Positions 11,208 to 21,448 are shown, counted from the first letter of the stretch. The stretch is 64,000 bases of DNA from Ruegeria arenilitoris (GCF_013035315.1 NZ_WQHP01000012.1:1-64000), one strand, 5' to 3'. Notes: a model not told the origin generated them from the letters alone. Numbers and translations: made by a program.

Positions 11208-12059
11208 TTATCTTTGGCATTGCGCGCAATAGAAGGATGAACGACCGGACTGGGTGATTCTTTTGATCTGCGCGCCGCATCCTTCCGTCCGGCACGGTTC
11301 GCCCTCACGCCCGTATACATCAAAACTGTGCTGAAAATATCCAAGTTCTCCATCGGCTTGGCGGAAATCGCGCAGCGAGGAACCGCCAGCTTCGATGGCG
11401 TCTTGCAGCACCTGACGGATGATCGGAACCAACGCCGCAACCCGCGACGCAGAAATCTGCCCGGCTTTGCGACGTGGCGACACGCCCGCGCGATAAAGCG
11501 CCTCGCAGACGTAAATGTTGCCCAATCCGGCAACGATTCCCTGATCCAGTAATGCGGATTTGACCGGAGTGTTCTTGCCGCGAAACGCATCAATCAGATG
11601 TTGTTCGTGAAAGTCATTGCCCAATGGTTCCGGTCCCAAAACCGAAAGCAGTTTATGGGCGTCCGCAGCGGCCGTTTGCAAAAGGTCCATCGCACCAAAA
11701 CGACGCGGATCATTGAAGGTTACGCGCGCACCGTTGGCCATGTGAAAGACCACATGGTCGTGTTTTTCAGGCATGGGATGGTCATGCACAAATTGCCCCA
11801 ACGGGTCACCGGACACCGTCATCCGGCCTGACATACCAAGATGAATCAGCAAGGTCTCACCACTACTGAGATCCGCCAAGATGTATTTTGACCGCCGCCG
11901 CAACCGATCAACGCGCTGCCCGGTCAGCCGTTCGGCCATTCGGTCGGGAAAAGGCCATCGCAGATCGGGGCGGTTCACGTCGGCACGCTCGATCACCACA
12001 CCTTCCATCGCCGGGGACAAGCCGCGTCTTACTGTCTCGACCTCTGGCAATTCGGGCAT
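11208..12059 (-). CDS. mutM: Formamidopyrimidine-DNA glycosylase
   Basis: A 283-residue base-excision enzyme that removes 8-oxoguanine and cleaves the abasic site. The N-terminal [14 protein letters not shown] carries the catalytic Pro (after Met removal) and Glu3. The strand with the catalytic Lys appears in [11 protein letters not shown], the H2TH region in [20 protein letters not shown], and the zinc finger as two Cys pairs in CRTEGC and FYCAQC at the C-terminus. The ATG at 12059 follows GGAGCC. It is divergent from ubiE across an 86-base gap. Confidence 0.97.
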   Translation of the reverse strand: MPELPEVETVRRGLSPAMEGVVIERADVNRPDLRWPFPDRMAERLTGQRVDRLRRRSKYILADLSSGETLLIHLGMSGRMTVSGDPLGQFVHDHPMPEKHDHVVFHMANGARVTFNDPRRFGAMDLLQTAAADAHKLLSVLGPEPLGNDFHEQHLIDAFRGKNTPVKSALLDQGIVAGLGNIYVCEALYRAGVSPRRKAGQISASRVAALVPIIRQVLQDAIEAGGSSLRDFRQADGELGYFQHSFDVYGREGEPCRTEGCGAQIKRITQSGRSSFYCAQCQR

Positions 12060-12145
12060 TACAGGGCTCCTAATTCAAAGGGCCGCATTGTGCCCCGGTT
12101 CCAGAGCCCTATAACAGAGGCGAAATTCGACAAACGGCAAGGCAA

Positions 12146-12898
12146 ATGTCCGACAACAGCGACAAGACCACACATTTCGGGTTTGAAACCGTCCCCGAGG
12201 CTGAAAAGGCCGGGCGCGTTCAAGGCGTATTCAACTCGGTCGCCTCGAAATACGACGTGATGAATGATGTCATGTCGATGGGCATCCACCGGGTCTGGAA
12301 AGATGCGATGATGGACTGGCTGGCACCGCGCCCCGGTCAGGGCTTGCTGGATGTGGCAGGTGGTACCGGAGACATCTCGTTCCGGTTCCTCAAACGCGCG
12401 GGCTATGGCCATGCCACAGTACTGGACCTGACCGAGCCGATGCTGATCGAGGGTCGCCAGCGCGCCGAAGCAGATCAAATGTCGGACAGCCTGAACTGGG
12501 TTGTGGGCGATGCGATGTCGCTGCCTTTCGACGACAACAGTTTTGATGTCTACACCATTTCATTCGGCATCCGGAACGTAACACGCCCGCAAGAGGCCTT
12601 GAATGAGGCATTCCGTGTGCTGAAACCCGGCGGCCGCCTGATGGTGCTGGAATTCAGTCAGCTACCCAATGAGGGGCTGCAGAAACTCTATGACCTCTAC
12701 AGCTTCAACGTCATCCCGCGCATGGGTAAGCTGATCGCCAATGATTACGACAGCTATCAGTACCTTGTGGAATCGATCCGCAAATTTCCCGATCAGGACA
12801 CCTTTCTGGATATGGTCCGCGCCGCCGGTTTTGAAAACGCGAAATACCGAAACCTGAGCATGGGCATCGCCGCGCTGCATTCCGGCTGGAAGATCTGA
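12146..12898 (+). CDS. ubiE: Ubiquinone/menaquinone C-methyltransferase
   Basis: A 250-residue SAM-dependent methyltransferase that C-methylates the benzoquinol ring in ubiquinone synthesis. The SAM-binding motif I is [16 protein letters not shown]; the family signatures [17 protein letters not shown] and [24 protein letters not shown] are clear, as is [14 protein letters not shown] near the end. Its stop codon overlaps the ubiB start (ATGA at 12896-12900 region), indicating translational coupling. This ubiE-ubiB pair next to mutM is a common alphaproteobacterial arrangement. Confidence 0.97.
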   Translation: MSDNSDKTTHFGFETVPEAEKAGRVQGVFNSVASKYDVMNDVMSMGIHRVWKDAMMDWLAPRPGQGLLDVAGGTGDISFRFLKRAGYGHATVLDLTEPMLIEGRQRAEADQMSDSLNWVVGDAMSLPFDDNSFDVYTISFGIRNVTRPQEALNEAFRVLKPGGRLMVLEFSQLPNEGLQKLYDLYSFNVIPRMGKLIANDYDSYQYLVESIRKFPDQDTFLDMVRAAGFENAKYRNLSMGIAALHSGWKI

Positions 12899-14427
12899 TG
12901 CGCGGTCCACACAACATCATTCGCCTGATCCGGACAGGCGCCACGCTCGAACGCACGGGCGCGATGAACGTTGTGCTGGACGCGTTCGAAGCTCCGCGTG
13001 CCCTGCGCATTGTCGCCCATGCTTTGGGCAAACCGTTCCAATGGCTGGGCTACAAAGGCGACCCCGCCATGCCGCCTGCAACCCGAGCCCTGACGGCTCT
13101 GGGCCCGGCATACATCAAGTTCGGTCAGGTATTGTCGACCCGCCCCGATGTGGTCGGAAACGAGCTGGCCGCTCAACTGCGCGTATTGCAGGACAAGCTG
13201 CCACCGTTTCCCAAAGCCGAAGCCATGGCGGAGGTCGAGAAAGAACTTGGCCAGCCGGTTTCCGAGATCTTCAGCGAATTCAGCGAACCCATCGCCGCAG
13301 CGTCAATTGCGCAGGTCCACAAGGCCAAGCTGGTCAGCACGGGCGAAGATGTTGCAGTCAAAGTGCTGCGCCCCGGAATTGAACGCGCATTCCGCAAGGA
13401 TGTTGATGCATTCTATTTCGCTGCCCGGATCGTTCAGCTCTGCGCCCCGGGCGCGCGCCGCTTGCGCCCTATGGAAGTGATCGAACATTTCGATGGCGTC
13501 GTACGCGGCGAACTCGACCTTCGCCTGGAAAGCGCCGCTGCATCTGAATACGCAGCCAACACGAAAAACGACTCCGGTTTCTGGTTGCCACCCGTGGTTT
13601 GGTCCCTGTCGGCCCGCCGCGTTATGACGCTCAGCTGGGCGGATGGCATTCCTTTGGGCGACAATGCGGCGCTGGACGCAGCAGGGCACAATCGCCGCGA
13701 TCTGGCGGAACGCGTCTTGCGCTTGTTCCTGCTGCACGCTCTGCGCGATGGCTATTTCCATGCCGATATGCACCAGGGCAACCTGAAGGTCGCCGCAAAC
13801 GGTGACATCATCGCCTATGACTACGGTATCATGGGCCATATCGACGAATACACCCGTCGCGTTTACGCCGAAATTCTTTTCGGCTTCATCCGCCGTGATT
13901 ATAAACGCGTGGCCGAGGTGCATTTCGAGGCCGGATACGTCCCCGCCAATCAGGACGTCGACGAATTCGCCCGCGCCCTGCGTGCAGTTGGCGAGCCCAT
14001 TTTCGGCATGGACGCCACCCACATTTCGATGGGCCGCCTGCTGAATTACCTGTTCGAAGTGACCGAACGGTTCGGCATGGAAACCCGTACGGAACTGATC
14101 CTTCTGCAACGCACAATGGTTGTGGTGGAAGGCGTGGCACGCTCACTCGACCCGCACATGAATATTTGGGAGGTCGCCCGACCTGTCGTCGAGGACTACA
14201 TCAAGCAATCCATCGGTCCCCGCGCCGCCCTACGAGATTTTGGCAAGACCGCGATGGTTCTGGCGCGCTTTGGTCCGCGTCTTCCCAACTTGGTCGAAAA
14301 CGCTCTGATCGCACAAACGCAAAAAGGCGTCTCGCAGAACAAAGGCCTTTCTTCAGCCATCCTTCCCGCAACGATCGGAGCCGCCGCCGGTGCGGCGATC
14401 GTCCTGATCCTTACCTCTTTCAGCTAG
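12898..14427 (+). CDS. ubiB: Ubiquinone biosynthesis kinase-like protein UbiB
   Basis: A 509-residue member of the UbiB/ADCK/ABC1 family of atypical kinases needed for ubiquinone synthesis. The KxGQ motif is in YIKFGQVLSTRPDVV, the Ala-rich nucleotide loop in IAAASIAQVHKA, the Lys strand in DVAVKVLRPG, and the catalytic region is YFHADMHQGNLKV...IIAYDYGIMG. A C-terminal membrane helix (ILPATIGAAAGAAIVLIL) anchors it to the inner membrane. The start overlaps the ubiE stop by one base. The likely transcript end is in the hairpin-rich element that follows. Confidence 0.96.
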   Translation: MRGPHNIIRLIRTGATLERTGAMNVVLDAFEAPRALRIVAHALGKPFQWLGYKGDPAMPPATRALTALGPAYIKFGQVLSTRPDVVGNELAAQLRVLQDKLPPFPKAEAMAEVEKELGQPVSEIFSEFSEPIAAASIAQVHKAKLVSTGEDVAVKVLRPGIERAFRKDVDAFYFAARIVQLCAPGARRLRPMEVIEHFDGVVRGELDLRLESAAASEYAANTKNDSGFWLPPVVWSLSARRVMTLSWADGIPLGDNAALDAAGHNRRDLAERVLRLFLLHALRDGYFHADMHQGNLKVAANGDIIAYDYGIMGHIDEYTRRVYAEILFGFIRRDYKRVAEVHFEAGYVPANQDVDEFARALRAVGEPIFGMDATHISMGRLLNYLFEVTERFGMETRTELILLQRTMVVVEGVARSLDPHMNIWEVARPVVEDYIKQSIGPRAALRDFGKTAMVLARFGPRLPNLVENALIAQTQKGVSQNKGLSSAILPATIGAAAGAAIVLILTSFS

Positions 14428-14473
14428 AATCAACCCGCCTGCTTCATCTGGCCAAGAATACCTTCGGGGGGAG

Positions 14474-14510
14474 TCGCGCCTTGGCGCGATGGGGGGCAGA
14501 CAGCCCCCCT
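14474..14510. repeat. REP-like double hairpin between ubiB and the thiolase
   Basis: Two adjacent palindromes: TCGCGCC/GGCGCGA (14474-14489) and GGGGGGC-AGACA-GCCCCCC (14491-14509). They lie between two convergent genes. Such G-run hairpins are common intergenic elements in Rhodobacteraceae and may also stop transcription, but no T-run is present. Confidence 0.5.
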
Positions 14511-14523
14511 GCGACCTATCAGA

Positions 14524-15699
14524 TCAAAGCCGCTCGAAGGCAATGGCGATACCCTGCCCGCCGCCAATGCACATTGTGACCAGTGCTTTTGACCCGCCAG
14601 TGCGCTCAAGCTCATAAAGCGCCTTCAGGGTAATGATCGCGCCGGTTGCACCCACCGGATGCCCCAGAGCGATAGCGCCTCCATTCGGGTTCACCTTAGC
14701 CGCATCCAGACCCAATTCCTTGTTCACCGCCAAAGCCTGAGACGCAAAGGCCTCGTTGCTTTCAATCACGTCAAAGTCGTCAACGGACAAGCCGGTGCGG
14801 GCCATCAGGTTCTGCACAGCCGGAACCGGCCCGATCCCCATCACCTCGGGGCGTACGCCCGCATGGCCATATCCCAGAATCCGTGCCTTGGGCTTCAGAC
14901 CGGCCTTTTCAGCAGCGTCCGCCGTAGCCAAAACCATCGCAGCCGCACCATCATTGATACCCGACGCATTGCCCGCGGTCACACGACCCTCTTTCTGGAA
15001 CGCCGGGCGCAACCCTGCCAGCGCCTCGGCCGATGTCTGCTTGGGGTGCTCATCGACCATGAAGTCAACCATGTCGCGTTTGACTTTCACCTGCACGGGC
15101 GCGATCTGGCTTTCGAAATAGCCCGCCCCGATGGCCGCAGCAGCACGGTTCTGGCTGGTCAATGCAAAGTCATCCATCTGCTCACGCGTGATCTGATGCT
15201 CGTCCGCAACGTTTTCAGCCGTCACCCCCATATGGCCGGTGCCGAAGGGGCAGTTGAGCGCGCCCAACATCATATCGAGCGACTTTACGTCCCCCATTTT
15301 CGCCCCCCAGCGCGCCTGAGGAACTATGTACGGGCTGCGCGACATGCTTTCGGCACCCCCAGCGACGGCAAATTCTGCATCACCCAGCATCAGAGACTGA
15401 ACCGCCGACACAATCGCCTGCGCGCCGGACCCACACAGACGGTTCACGTTCATTGCCGGTGTTTCGTTCGGAATGCCCGCCTGTTTCGCGGCAGCACGCG
15501 ACAGGTACATGTCGCGTGGTTCGGTATTGATGACGTGGCCGAAAACCACATTGCCGATCTGAGCGGCCTCAACACCGGACCTCTCCATCGCCGCTTCGGT
15601 CACGACAGTTGCAAGATCAATCGGTGCAGTTGAGGCCAGCGCCCCGCCAAAAGTACCAATCGCGGTGCGGGCACCATCAAGAATCACGATGTCTTTCAT
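14524..15699 (-). CDS. Acetyl-CoA C-acyltransferase (beta-ketothiolase)
   Basis: A 391-residue thiolase that cleaves or condenses 3-ketoacyl-CoA. The nucleophile Cys89 is in NVNRLCGSGAQAI, the catalytic His347 in GGAIALGHPVGATGA, and the second Cys377 in MCIGGGQGIA. Length is standard for thiolases. The start at 15699 (MKDIVILDGARTAIG) follows GGAGTAG; an in-frame upstream codon would add 16 residues with no family match. The sequence is closest in feel to broad-specificity ketothiolases of the BktB/beta-ketoadipyl type, but substrate cannot be fixed. It is divergent from an XRE-cupin regulator. Confidence 0.93.
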   Translation of the reverse strand: MKDIVILDGARTAIGTFGGALASTAPIDLATVVTEAAMERSGVEAAQIGNVVFGHVINTEPRDMYLSRAAAKQAGIPNETPAMNVNRLCGSGAQAIVSAVQSLMLGDAEFAVAGGAESMSRSPYIVPQARWGAKMGDVKSLDMMLGALNCPFGTGHMGVTAENVADEHQITREQMDDFALTSQNRAAAAIGAGYFESQIAPVQVKVKRDMVDFMVDEHPKQTSAEALAGLRPAFQKEGRVTAGNASGINDGAAAMVLATADAAEKAGLKPKARILGYGHAGVRPEVMGIGPVPAVQNLMARTGLSVDDFDVIESNEAFASQALAVNKELGLDAAKVNPNGGAIALGHPVGATGAIITLKALYELERTGGSKALVTMCIGGGQGIAIAFERL

Positions 15700-15817
15700 G
15701 TCTCTACTCCTCTGGGATTTGGCGGAACTATGCATCTGCGGCATCAAGCTGTCCCATGGAACGTACCGTCACAAGCAGAATTGACATCCTAAGCCCAAAC
15801 GCGCATGAGATTCCGTC

Positions 15818-16381
15818 ATGACGGACAATTCAGACGATATCCTGACACGCCTGCCCGCCCGCCTGAAAGAGGCGCGCCGGGCCAAAGGCCTGTCGCTGGA
15901 AGCCGTAGCGAACCTAAGCGGCGTTTCACGATCCATGGTCAGCCAGATCGAACGCGGCGAAAGCAGCCCAACGATCTCGACCCTTTGGAACCTGACCCGC
16001 GCGCTGCAGGTGGATTTCGCTGGCCTGCTGGAGGATGCAAACAGCGCAGATCAGATTGAGGTCCTCCGAAACTCCGAAGTGCCCAGCATCGACAACATGG
16101 GCCAAAACTGCCGAATACGCATTCTGTCTCCGCCCGAAGAGGCGGGCGGGCATGAGGTCTATGACATTCAGTTCGACAAAGGTGGCGCCCTGAACAGCCA
16201 ACCCCATGCGCGTGGCGCGCGCGAGCAACTGACCGTCCTTGAGGGCGCTGTGCGTGTCACGTCGGGATCTGCTGTCAGCAATCTGAAACAAGGCGATACC
16301 GCGCGCTATGCGGCAGATATTGCCCATTCGATTGCCGCGGACGGACCTGCGCGTGTCTTTCTTATCGTTAAGAACGCCTGA
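15818..16381 (+). CDS. XRE-family regulator with cupin domain
   Basis: A 187-residue regulator with an N-terminal helix-turn-helix (about residues 10-68: [40 protein letters not shown]) and a C-terminal cupin_2 barrel (about 105-185, with [21 protein letters not shown] and [14 protein letters not shown]). This two-domain type often senses a small metabolite in its cupin and controls an adjacent catabolic gene. It lies divergent from the thiolase (118-base gap) and 109 bases upstream of kbl, so either could be its target. A weak GGCGG-ATTT-CCGCC hairpin follows the gene. Confidence 0.9.
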   Translation: MTDNSDDILTRLPARLKEARRAKGLSLEAVANLSGVSRSMVSQIERGESSPTISTLWNLTRALQVDFAGLLEDANSADQIEVLRNSEVPSIDNMGQNCRIRILSPPEEAGGHEVYDIQFDKGGALNSQPHARGAREQLTVLEGAVRVTSGSAVSNLKQGDTARYAADIAHSIAADGPARVFLIVKNA

Positions 16382-16490
16382 ATCTGGCGGATTTCCGCCT
16401 TCACGGATTTTTTTCCGCAATTATGTCATTCCCCTATTTGGGAAATGCGTCCGTTATGTTAGACACGCGACTCAGATGAAGGAGATCGCC

Positions 16491-17678
16491 ATGGCAGATG
16501 CATTCCTGTCCCACATTTCGGACACCCTCGCGCAGATCGAAGCTGAAGGGCTTTATAAACGCGAACGAATGATCACCTCGCCTCAGGGCGGTGAGATCAT
16601 GGTGGGCGACAAAAAGGTCATCAACCTGTGCGCCAACAACTATCTCGGTCTGGCCGACCACCCTGCGCTGATCGACGCTGCCAAGGGTGCAATGGAGCCC
16701 AAAGGGTTCGGCATGGCCTCGGTCCGGTTCATCTGCGGGACGCAGGACATCCATCGTGAGCTTGAACAGCGTCTGGCAAAGTTCCTGAACAAGGACGACG
16801 CAATCCTGTTCGCCGCCTGTTTCGATGCCAATGGTGGGCTGTTTGAGCCTTTGTTAGGGCCTGAAGACGCCATTATCTCGGACAGTCTGAACCACGCTTC
16901 GATCATCGATGGCGTCCGTCTGTGCAAGGCCAAGCGCTATCGCTATCTGAACAATGACATGAACGACCTTGAAGCCTGGCTGAAACAGGCGCGCGAGGAC
17001 GGGGCGCGGCATATCATGATCGCCACCGATGGCGTGTTCTCGATGGACGGCTATCTGGCCAACCTGCCGAAGATTCGCGAATTGGCTGACAAATACGATG
17101 CCATCGTCATGGTCGATGATTGCCATGCCACTGGCTTTATGGGGCCGAACGGTGCGGGCACGCCGGATCACTTCGGCGTCGACGTGGATATTCTGACGGG
17201 AACTTTGGGCAAGGCACTTGGGGGGGCAATCGGCGGTTACATCGCCGGGCCGCAGCCAGTGATCGACCTGCTACGGCAGCGGGCGCGGCCCTATCTGTTC
17301 TCAAACTCGCTGCCGCCCTCCATCGTCGCCGCCGGTTTGGAAGCGATCCGTCTTGTCGAAGAAGGCGACATTCTGCGCGCCCAACTGTTTGGCAACGCGA
17401 AATACTGGCGCGCTGGGCTGGAAAAGCTGGGTTTTGACCTGCTGCCCGGCGAGCACCCGATCATCCCCGTGATGCTGGAAGAAGCGCAGTTGGCGCAGGA
17501 CATGGCCGCGCGCCTGTTTGACGAAGGCGTCTATGTCTCGGGCTTCTTCTTTCCGGTCGTCCCGCGCGGCCAAGCACGGATCAGAACGCAGATGAATACG
17601 GCTCTGACAAAGGATGAATTGGACCGTGCCCTGGCTGCCTTTGGTAAGGTCGGCAAAGAGTTGGGAGTGATTTCATGA
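16491..17678 (+). CDS. kbl: 2-amino-3-ketobutyrate CoA ligase
   Basis: A 395-residue PLP enzyme that splits 2-amino-3-ketobutyrate with CoA into glycine and acetyl-CoA, the second step of threonine breakdown. It is an alpha-oxoamine synthase: PLP lysine K241 in [16 protein letters not shown], the [12 protein letters not shown] segment with the ring-stacking Asp/His, and [12 protein letters not shown] near the N-terminus. The start at 16491 has AAGGAG eight bases upstream. Its stop overlaps the next start (ATGA), and tdh is two genes downstream, so the threonine pathway is encoded in one operon. Confidence 0.97.
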   Translation: MADAFLSHISDTLAQIEAEGLYKRERMITSPQGGEIMVGDKKVINLCANNYLGLADHPALIDAAKGAMEPKGFGMASVRFICGTQDIHRELEQRLAKFLNKDDAILFAACFDANGGLFEPLLGPEDAIISDSLNHASIIDGVRLCKAKRYRYLNNDMNDLEAWLKQAREDGARHIMIATDGVFSMDGYLANLPKIRELADKYDAIVMVDDCHATGFMGPNGAGTPDHFGVDVDILTGTLGKALGGAIGGYIAGPQPVIDLLRQRARPYLFSNSLPPSIVAAGLEAIRLVEEGDILRAQLFGNAKYWRAGLEKLGFDLLPGEHPIIPVMLEEAQLAQDMAARLFDEGVYVSGFFFPVVPRGQARIRTQMNTALTKDELDRALAAFGKVGKELGVIS

Positions 17679-18625
17679 TCCTACCCTCGGTGGTCCACGC
17701 GATTGGAAATACACCTCTTGTCGACCTGTCGCGCATTTGCCAGCGACTGGATCTGGATGGCCGCATTCTGGCCAAGCTGGATTACCTGCTGCCGGGGTTC
17801 TCGAAAAAGGACCGCGCCGCAAGGTCGATTGTCGAACTGGCGCGCGCAGAAGGCACCCTGTTGCCGGGACAGACGGTTGTCGAACTGACCTCGGGCAATA
17901 TGGGCACTGGACTGGCGATTGTTTGCGGTATTATGGGGCATCCTTTTGTGGCAGTGATGAGCGCCGGAAACTCGGTCGAACGGGCGCGGATGATGCGTGC
18001 ACTTGGGGCCGAAGTCGTCATTGTCCCACAGGCCGAAGGCAGCAAACGCGGTGAGGTTTCGGGCCCGGATCTGGCTTTGGTGGACGAGGCCGCTCAACGC
18101 ATTACAACCGACCGAAAAGCTTTTCGGGCCGATCAATTCGGCCATTCCGGCAACCCCCAATCCCATGCCACGGGCACTGGTCCGGAATTCTGGGAGCAAT
18201 CCGGTGGCACAATCACCGCTTTTTGCGATTTTGCAGGTTCCGGCGGCACCCTGGCCGGGGCCGCTGCCTTTCTCACCCCGCACGGTGTGCGCTGTTATGC
18301 CGTGGAACCCGAAGGCGCGCGGGCCATCGCTGGCGAAGCCATCACCAATCCCGATCACCCGATTCAGGGCGGGGGTTATGCGATGGGCGATCTGGTTCAT
18401 CTGAACGGCACATCTCTGGCCGGGCACCTGGCGGTTTCGGGAGACGCGGCGCGGGAAGGGGCGCGGATGCTGGCCCGAACCGAAGGCATTTTCGCAGGCT
18501 ACTCGGCAGGCGCAAACCTTGCGGGGGCGATAGAACTGTTGCGCGGCCCGGAAAAGGGCGGCTGCGTAGCGATTGTGATGTGTGACAGTGGGCTGAAGTA
18601 CCTGTCGACCGATTTGTGGGAGTGA
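17675..18625 (+). CDS. PLP-dependent cysteine synthase-fold enzyme, substrate unknown
   Basis: A 316-residue fold-type II PLP enzyme. The start [12 protein letters not shown] matches cysteine synthase, Lys45 in [11 protein letters not shown] aligns with the PLP lysine, [16 protein letters not shown] is the substrate loop and [12 protein letters not shown] the phosphate-binding glycine loop. The Lys region differs from the usual PxxSVKDR, and CysK's partner-binding context is absent. Lying between kbl and tdh with ATGA overlap upstream and a four-base gap downstream, it is more likely to act on a threonine-pathway or related amino acid than to make cysteine. This is inference; a true cysteine synthase or a serine/threonine dehydratase-like role is possible. 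Confidence 0.85.
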   Translation: MILPSVVHAIGNTPLVDLSRICQRLDLDGRILAKLDYLLPGFSKKDRAARSIVELARAEGTLLPGQTVVELTSGNMGTGLAIVCGIMGHPFVAVMSAGNSVERARMMRALGAEVVIVPQAEGSKRGEVSGPDLALVDEAAQRITTDRKAFRADQFGHSGNPQSHATGTGPEFWEQSGGTITAFCDFAGSGGTLAGAAAFLTPHGVRCYAVEPEGARAIAGEAITNPDHPIQGGGYAMGDLVHLNGTSLAGHLAVSGDAAREGARMLARTEGIFAGYSAGANLAGAIELLRGPEKGGCVAIVMCDSGLKYLSTDLWE

Positions 18626-18629
18626 TCAA

Positions 18630-19673
18630 ATGCGACCCAACACCATGAAAGCGCTTGAGAAATCCAAGCCCGAAGAAGGTCTGTGGATGGTTCAGGCCCC
18701 CGTACCAGAGATCGGCCCGGAAGAGGTTCTGATCCGTATCAACAAGACCGGCATCTGTGGAACCGACATCCATATCTGGAACTGGGATGAATGGGCCGCA
18801 CACACGGTCCCGGTGCCAATGATTACCGGCCACGAATTCGCTGGTGAGATCGTTGAAATCGGGCGCAACGTTACTGGTCTTGAGATCGGTCAGCGCTGCT
18901 CGGGCGAAGGGCATCTGATCACAAACGACAGCCGCCAAAGCCGCGCAGGCAAGTTCCATCTGGACCCCGGCACACGGGGGATCGGGGTGAATGAGCAAGG
19001 GGCGTTTGCACAATACCTGAAACTGCCCGCATTCAATGTCGTTCCCCTGCCGGATGATGTACCCGATGAAATCGGCGCCATCCTCGATCCCCTGGGCAAC
19101 GCAGTTCACACCGCGCTGAGTTTCGACTTGCTGGGCGAAGATGTTCTGATCACCGGCGCGGGCCCCATCGGGATCATGGCAGCCGCCGTGGCCCGCCATG
19201 CGGGGGCGCGGCATGTAGTGATCACCGATATCAATCCCGACCGCTTGAAACTGGCCGAGCATGTCGTGCCAACTGTGCGCGCTGTGGATGTCAGCAAGGA
19301 AGACTTGCAGGACGTCATTACCGAACTTGGCATGCAGCAGGGCTTTGACGTTGGGCTGGAAATGTCAGGCTCCCAAACCGCGCTGGATCAGATGGTCGAG
19401 GCGCTGGTGATGGGCGGCAAGATCGCCCTGCTGGGTATCCCGCCCGGAAAGTCTCCGGTCGACTGGTCCCGCATCGTCTTCAAGGCCGTTACCATTAAGG
19501 GGGTCTACGGGCGCGAGATGTTCGAGACCTGGTACAAGATGATCGCCATGTTGCAGAATGGTCTGGACGTCAGCCGCGTGATCACGCATCGGTTCAACGT
19601 CGACGACTTTGCCCAAGGGTTTGAGGCCATGAAATCCGGCCAATCGGGGAAGGTGGTCCTCGACTGGACTTAA
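18630..19673 (+). CDS. tdh: L-threonine 3-dehydrogenase
   Basis: A 347-residue medium-chain dehydrogenase that oxidises threonine to 2-amino-3-ketobutyrate with NAD+. Catalytic zinc ligands are Cys43 ([15 protein letters not shown]), His68 and Glu69 (TGHEF); the Rossmann motif is [15 protein letters not shown]; the [12 protein letters not shown] signature near the C-terminus is typical of Tdh. The lobe that holds four structural-zinc cysteines in E. coli Tdh is here residues 97-112 and has none. The start at 18630 has GGAG seven bases upstream; a second Met five residues later lacks one. It lies in the kbl operon. Confidence 0.96.
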   Translation: MRPNTMKALEKSKPEEGLWMVQAPVPEIGPEEVLIRINKTGICGTDIHIWNWDEWAAHTVPVPMITGHEFAGEIVEIGRNVTGLEIGQRCSGEGHLITNDSRQSRAGKFHLDPGTRGIGVNEQGAFAQYLKLPAFNVVPLPDDVPDEIGAILDPLGNAVHTALSFDLLGEDVLITGAGPIGIMAAAVARHAGARHVVITDINPDRLKLAEHVVPTVRAVDVSKEDLQDVITELGMQQGFDVGLEMSGSQTALDQMVEALVMGGKIALLGIPPGKSPVDWSRIVFKAVTIKGVYGREMFETWYKMIAMLQNGLDVSRVITHRFNVDDFAQGFEAMKSGQSGKVVLDWT

Positions 19674-19735
19674 CGCTCTGGAACTGCGCAGAGTTAGACC
19701 CTAAACAGGGGTGACTCAGGCGTTTGGAGGAGCAA

Positions 19736-20617
19736 ATGGGCGACAAGGATCACCGCTATCTTGAGCGCGGAATCGAGGACACTCTGGTCACCGATTTCGC
19801 GGAAACCCATCGCAAAAGCTATGGCGACTTTCTGCAGCTCAAGACATTGCTGAACCTGCAAAAAACCTTTCAGGAACCCGCGCAACCCGATGAGATGCTT
19901 TTCATCATCATCCATCAGGTCAGCGAGCTGTGGCTGAAACTGATGCATCACCAGCTTGTCGAGGTGCGGCGTTTCTTGCAGCAGGATGATTTTGGTCCGG
20001 CGATGAAGAACCTCGACCGGGTCAAGGCGATCCAACGGCAGTTGATCACCGCTTGGGAGACGCTGCTGACCATGACCCCCGCCGACTACATGACGTTCCG
20101 GCAGGCGCTTGGCAGTTCGTCGGGATTCCAAAGCTACGGTTACCGCCGGATCGAGTTCATTCTTGGCAACAAGGACGCTTCGACCCTCAAGGTACACGCC
20201 CACGATCCCGAAGTAACAGAGATGCTGAACGCCGCGCTCACCAAACCCTCGCTCTATGACGAGGTCCTGCATATGCTGGCCCGCCAGGGCTTCGATGTGC
20301 CGGAGGACCTGCTGAACCGGGACTATGCGCAGCCCTATTCAGGTGATCCGCGCATTGTCAAAATCTGGGTGCAGGTGTTCCGCGATACGGGGCGATACTG
20401 GGACCTCTACGCGCTGGCGGAAAAGCTGATGGATGTGGAGTCACTGTTCCAGCGTTGGCGGTTCGATCATGTCACCGCTGTTGAACGGGTGATTGGGAAC
20501 CAACCCGGCACCGGAGGATCCAGCGGAGTGTCCTTCCTGCGCAAGGCCTTGGATTTGAGGTTCTTCCATGATCTCTACGATGTGCGCACCGAGTTGATGT
20601 ATACCGAGCAGGAGTAG
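19736..20617 (+). CDS. kynA: Tryptophan 2,3-dioxygenase
   Basis: A 293-residue heme enzyme that opens the indole ring of tryptophan to give N-formylkynurenine. Family signatures are LFIIIHQVSELWLKLMHHQL, FRQALGSSSGFQSYGYRRIE, RWRFDHVTAVERVIG (with the heme-ligand region His) and GTGGSSGVSFL. Length is usual for the bacterial tetrameric enzyme. GGAGGAG at 19726-19732 sets the ATG at 19736 as the start. It is 62 bases after tdh and three bases before the formamidase that would use its product. Confidence 0.97.
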   Translation: MGDKDHRYLERGIEDTLVTDFAETHRKSYGDFLQLKTLLNLQKTFQEPAQPDEMLFIIIHQVSELWLKLMHHQLVEVRRFLQQDDFGPAMKNLDRVKAIQRQLITAWETLLTMTPADYMTFRQALGSSSGFQSYGYRRIEFILGNKDASTLKVHAHDPEVTEMLNAALTKPSLYDEVLHMLARQGFDVPEDLLNRDYAQPYSGDPRIVKIWVQVFRDTGRYWDLYALAEKLMDVESLFQRWRFDHVTAVERVIGNQPGTGGSSGVSFLRKALDLRFFHDLYDVRTELMYTEQE

Positions 20618-20620
20618 ACG

Positions 20621-21448
20621 ATGCTGTACCGGGGATTCACTCAGGAAGAGTTAGAGCGGGAGTATTCTCCCAGCTCGATGATCGGGGGCGACCTGACGCC
20701 ATACCTGGACAGCTACGCCGCGCTCAGCGCGCAGCATCGATCGCAGATGGAGGTTATCGGGAACGTCTCGTACGGCGAGCCAACGGCGCAGGTATTGGAT
20801 TTCTTTCCTGCAAAAGGCACCGGCGCACCGCTGCATGTTTTTATTCACGGCGGCTATTGGCAGGCTCTAAGTCAGCGGGAATCAGCAATGATGGCCCCGG
20901 CGTTGGTTCAGGCCGAGCAGTCCTTTGCGACCCTCAATTACACGCTGGCTCCCGATGCACGGATTGGCGACATGATCGCGGAATGTCGCGACGCTTTGCT
21001 GTGGTTGGCCGCCAACGCGCCTGATCTGGGATTTGATCCGTCCCGAGTCACCCTGTCGGGGCACAGCGCCGGAGCACATCTGGCGGCAATGGTCATGGCG
21101 ACCTCGGCCGATGCATTGGCCCGCTCTGGCTTACGCGTCCGCGATGTGATTCTGATCAGCGGCGTCTATGATCTGGAACCGATCAGCCTGACCTCGGTCA
21201 ACGACCCATTGCAACTGACGCCAGTGGAGGTTCACGACCTGTCCCCGATCCTGCACTTACCCACCCCTGGCCCGCGCTATCACGTGACAGTGGCTGAACG
21301 GGACACACCCGAATTCATCCGCCAAAGCCGGGACTATGCGGAGTTGCTGCGCAAGGGCGGGCATTCTGTGAGCTTTGATCTACAAAAGGGCGTGCACCAT
21401 TTCGACATCATTATGCATCGGGGCACTTTTCTGCCCACGTCGCAGTGA
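20621..21448 (+). CDS. kynB: Kynurenine formamidase (alpha/beta hydrolase)
   Basis: A 275-residue alpha/beta hydrolase. The oxyanion motif HGGYW is at 76-80, the nucleophile Ser149 is in SGHSAGAH, and a C-terminal GVHHFDI holds the likely catalytic His. This HGGxW set-up is that of arylformamidases that deformylate N-formylkynurenine. The position three bases after tryptophan 2,3-dioxygenase supports the call. It is unrelated in fold to the metal-dependent cyclase-type KynB, so the symbol describes the function. Kynureninase (kynU) is not present in this window. GGAG precedes the ATG. Confidence 0.87.
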   Translation: MLYRGFTQEELEREYSPSSMIGGDLTPYLDSYAALSAQHRSQMEVIGNVSYGEPTAQVLDFFPAKGTGAPLHVFIHGGYWQALSQRESAMMAPALVQAEQSFATLNYTLAPDARIGDMIAECRDALLWLAANAPDLGFDPSRVTLSGHSAGAHLAAMVMATSADALARSGLRVRDVILISGVYDLEPISLTSVNDPLQLTPVEVHDLSPILHLPTPGPRYHVTVAERDTPEFIRQSRDYAELLRKGGHSVSFDLQKGVHHFDIIMHRGTFLPTSQ

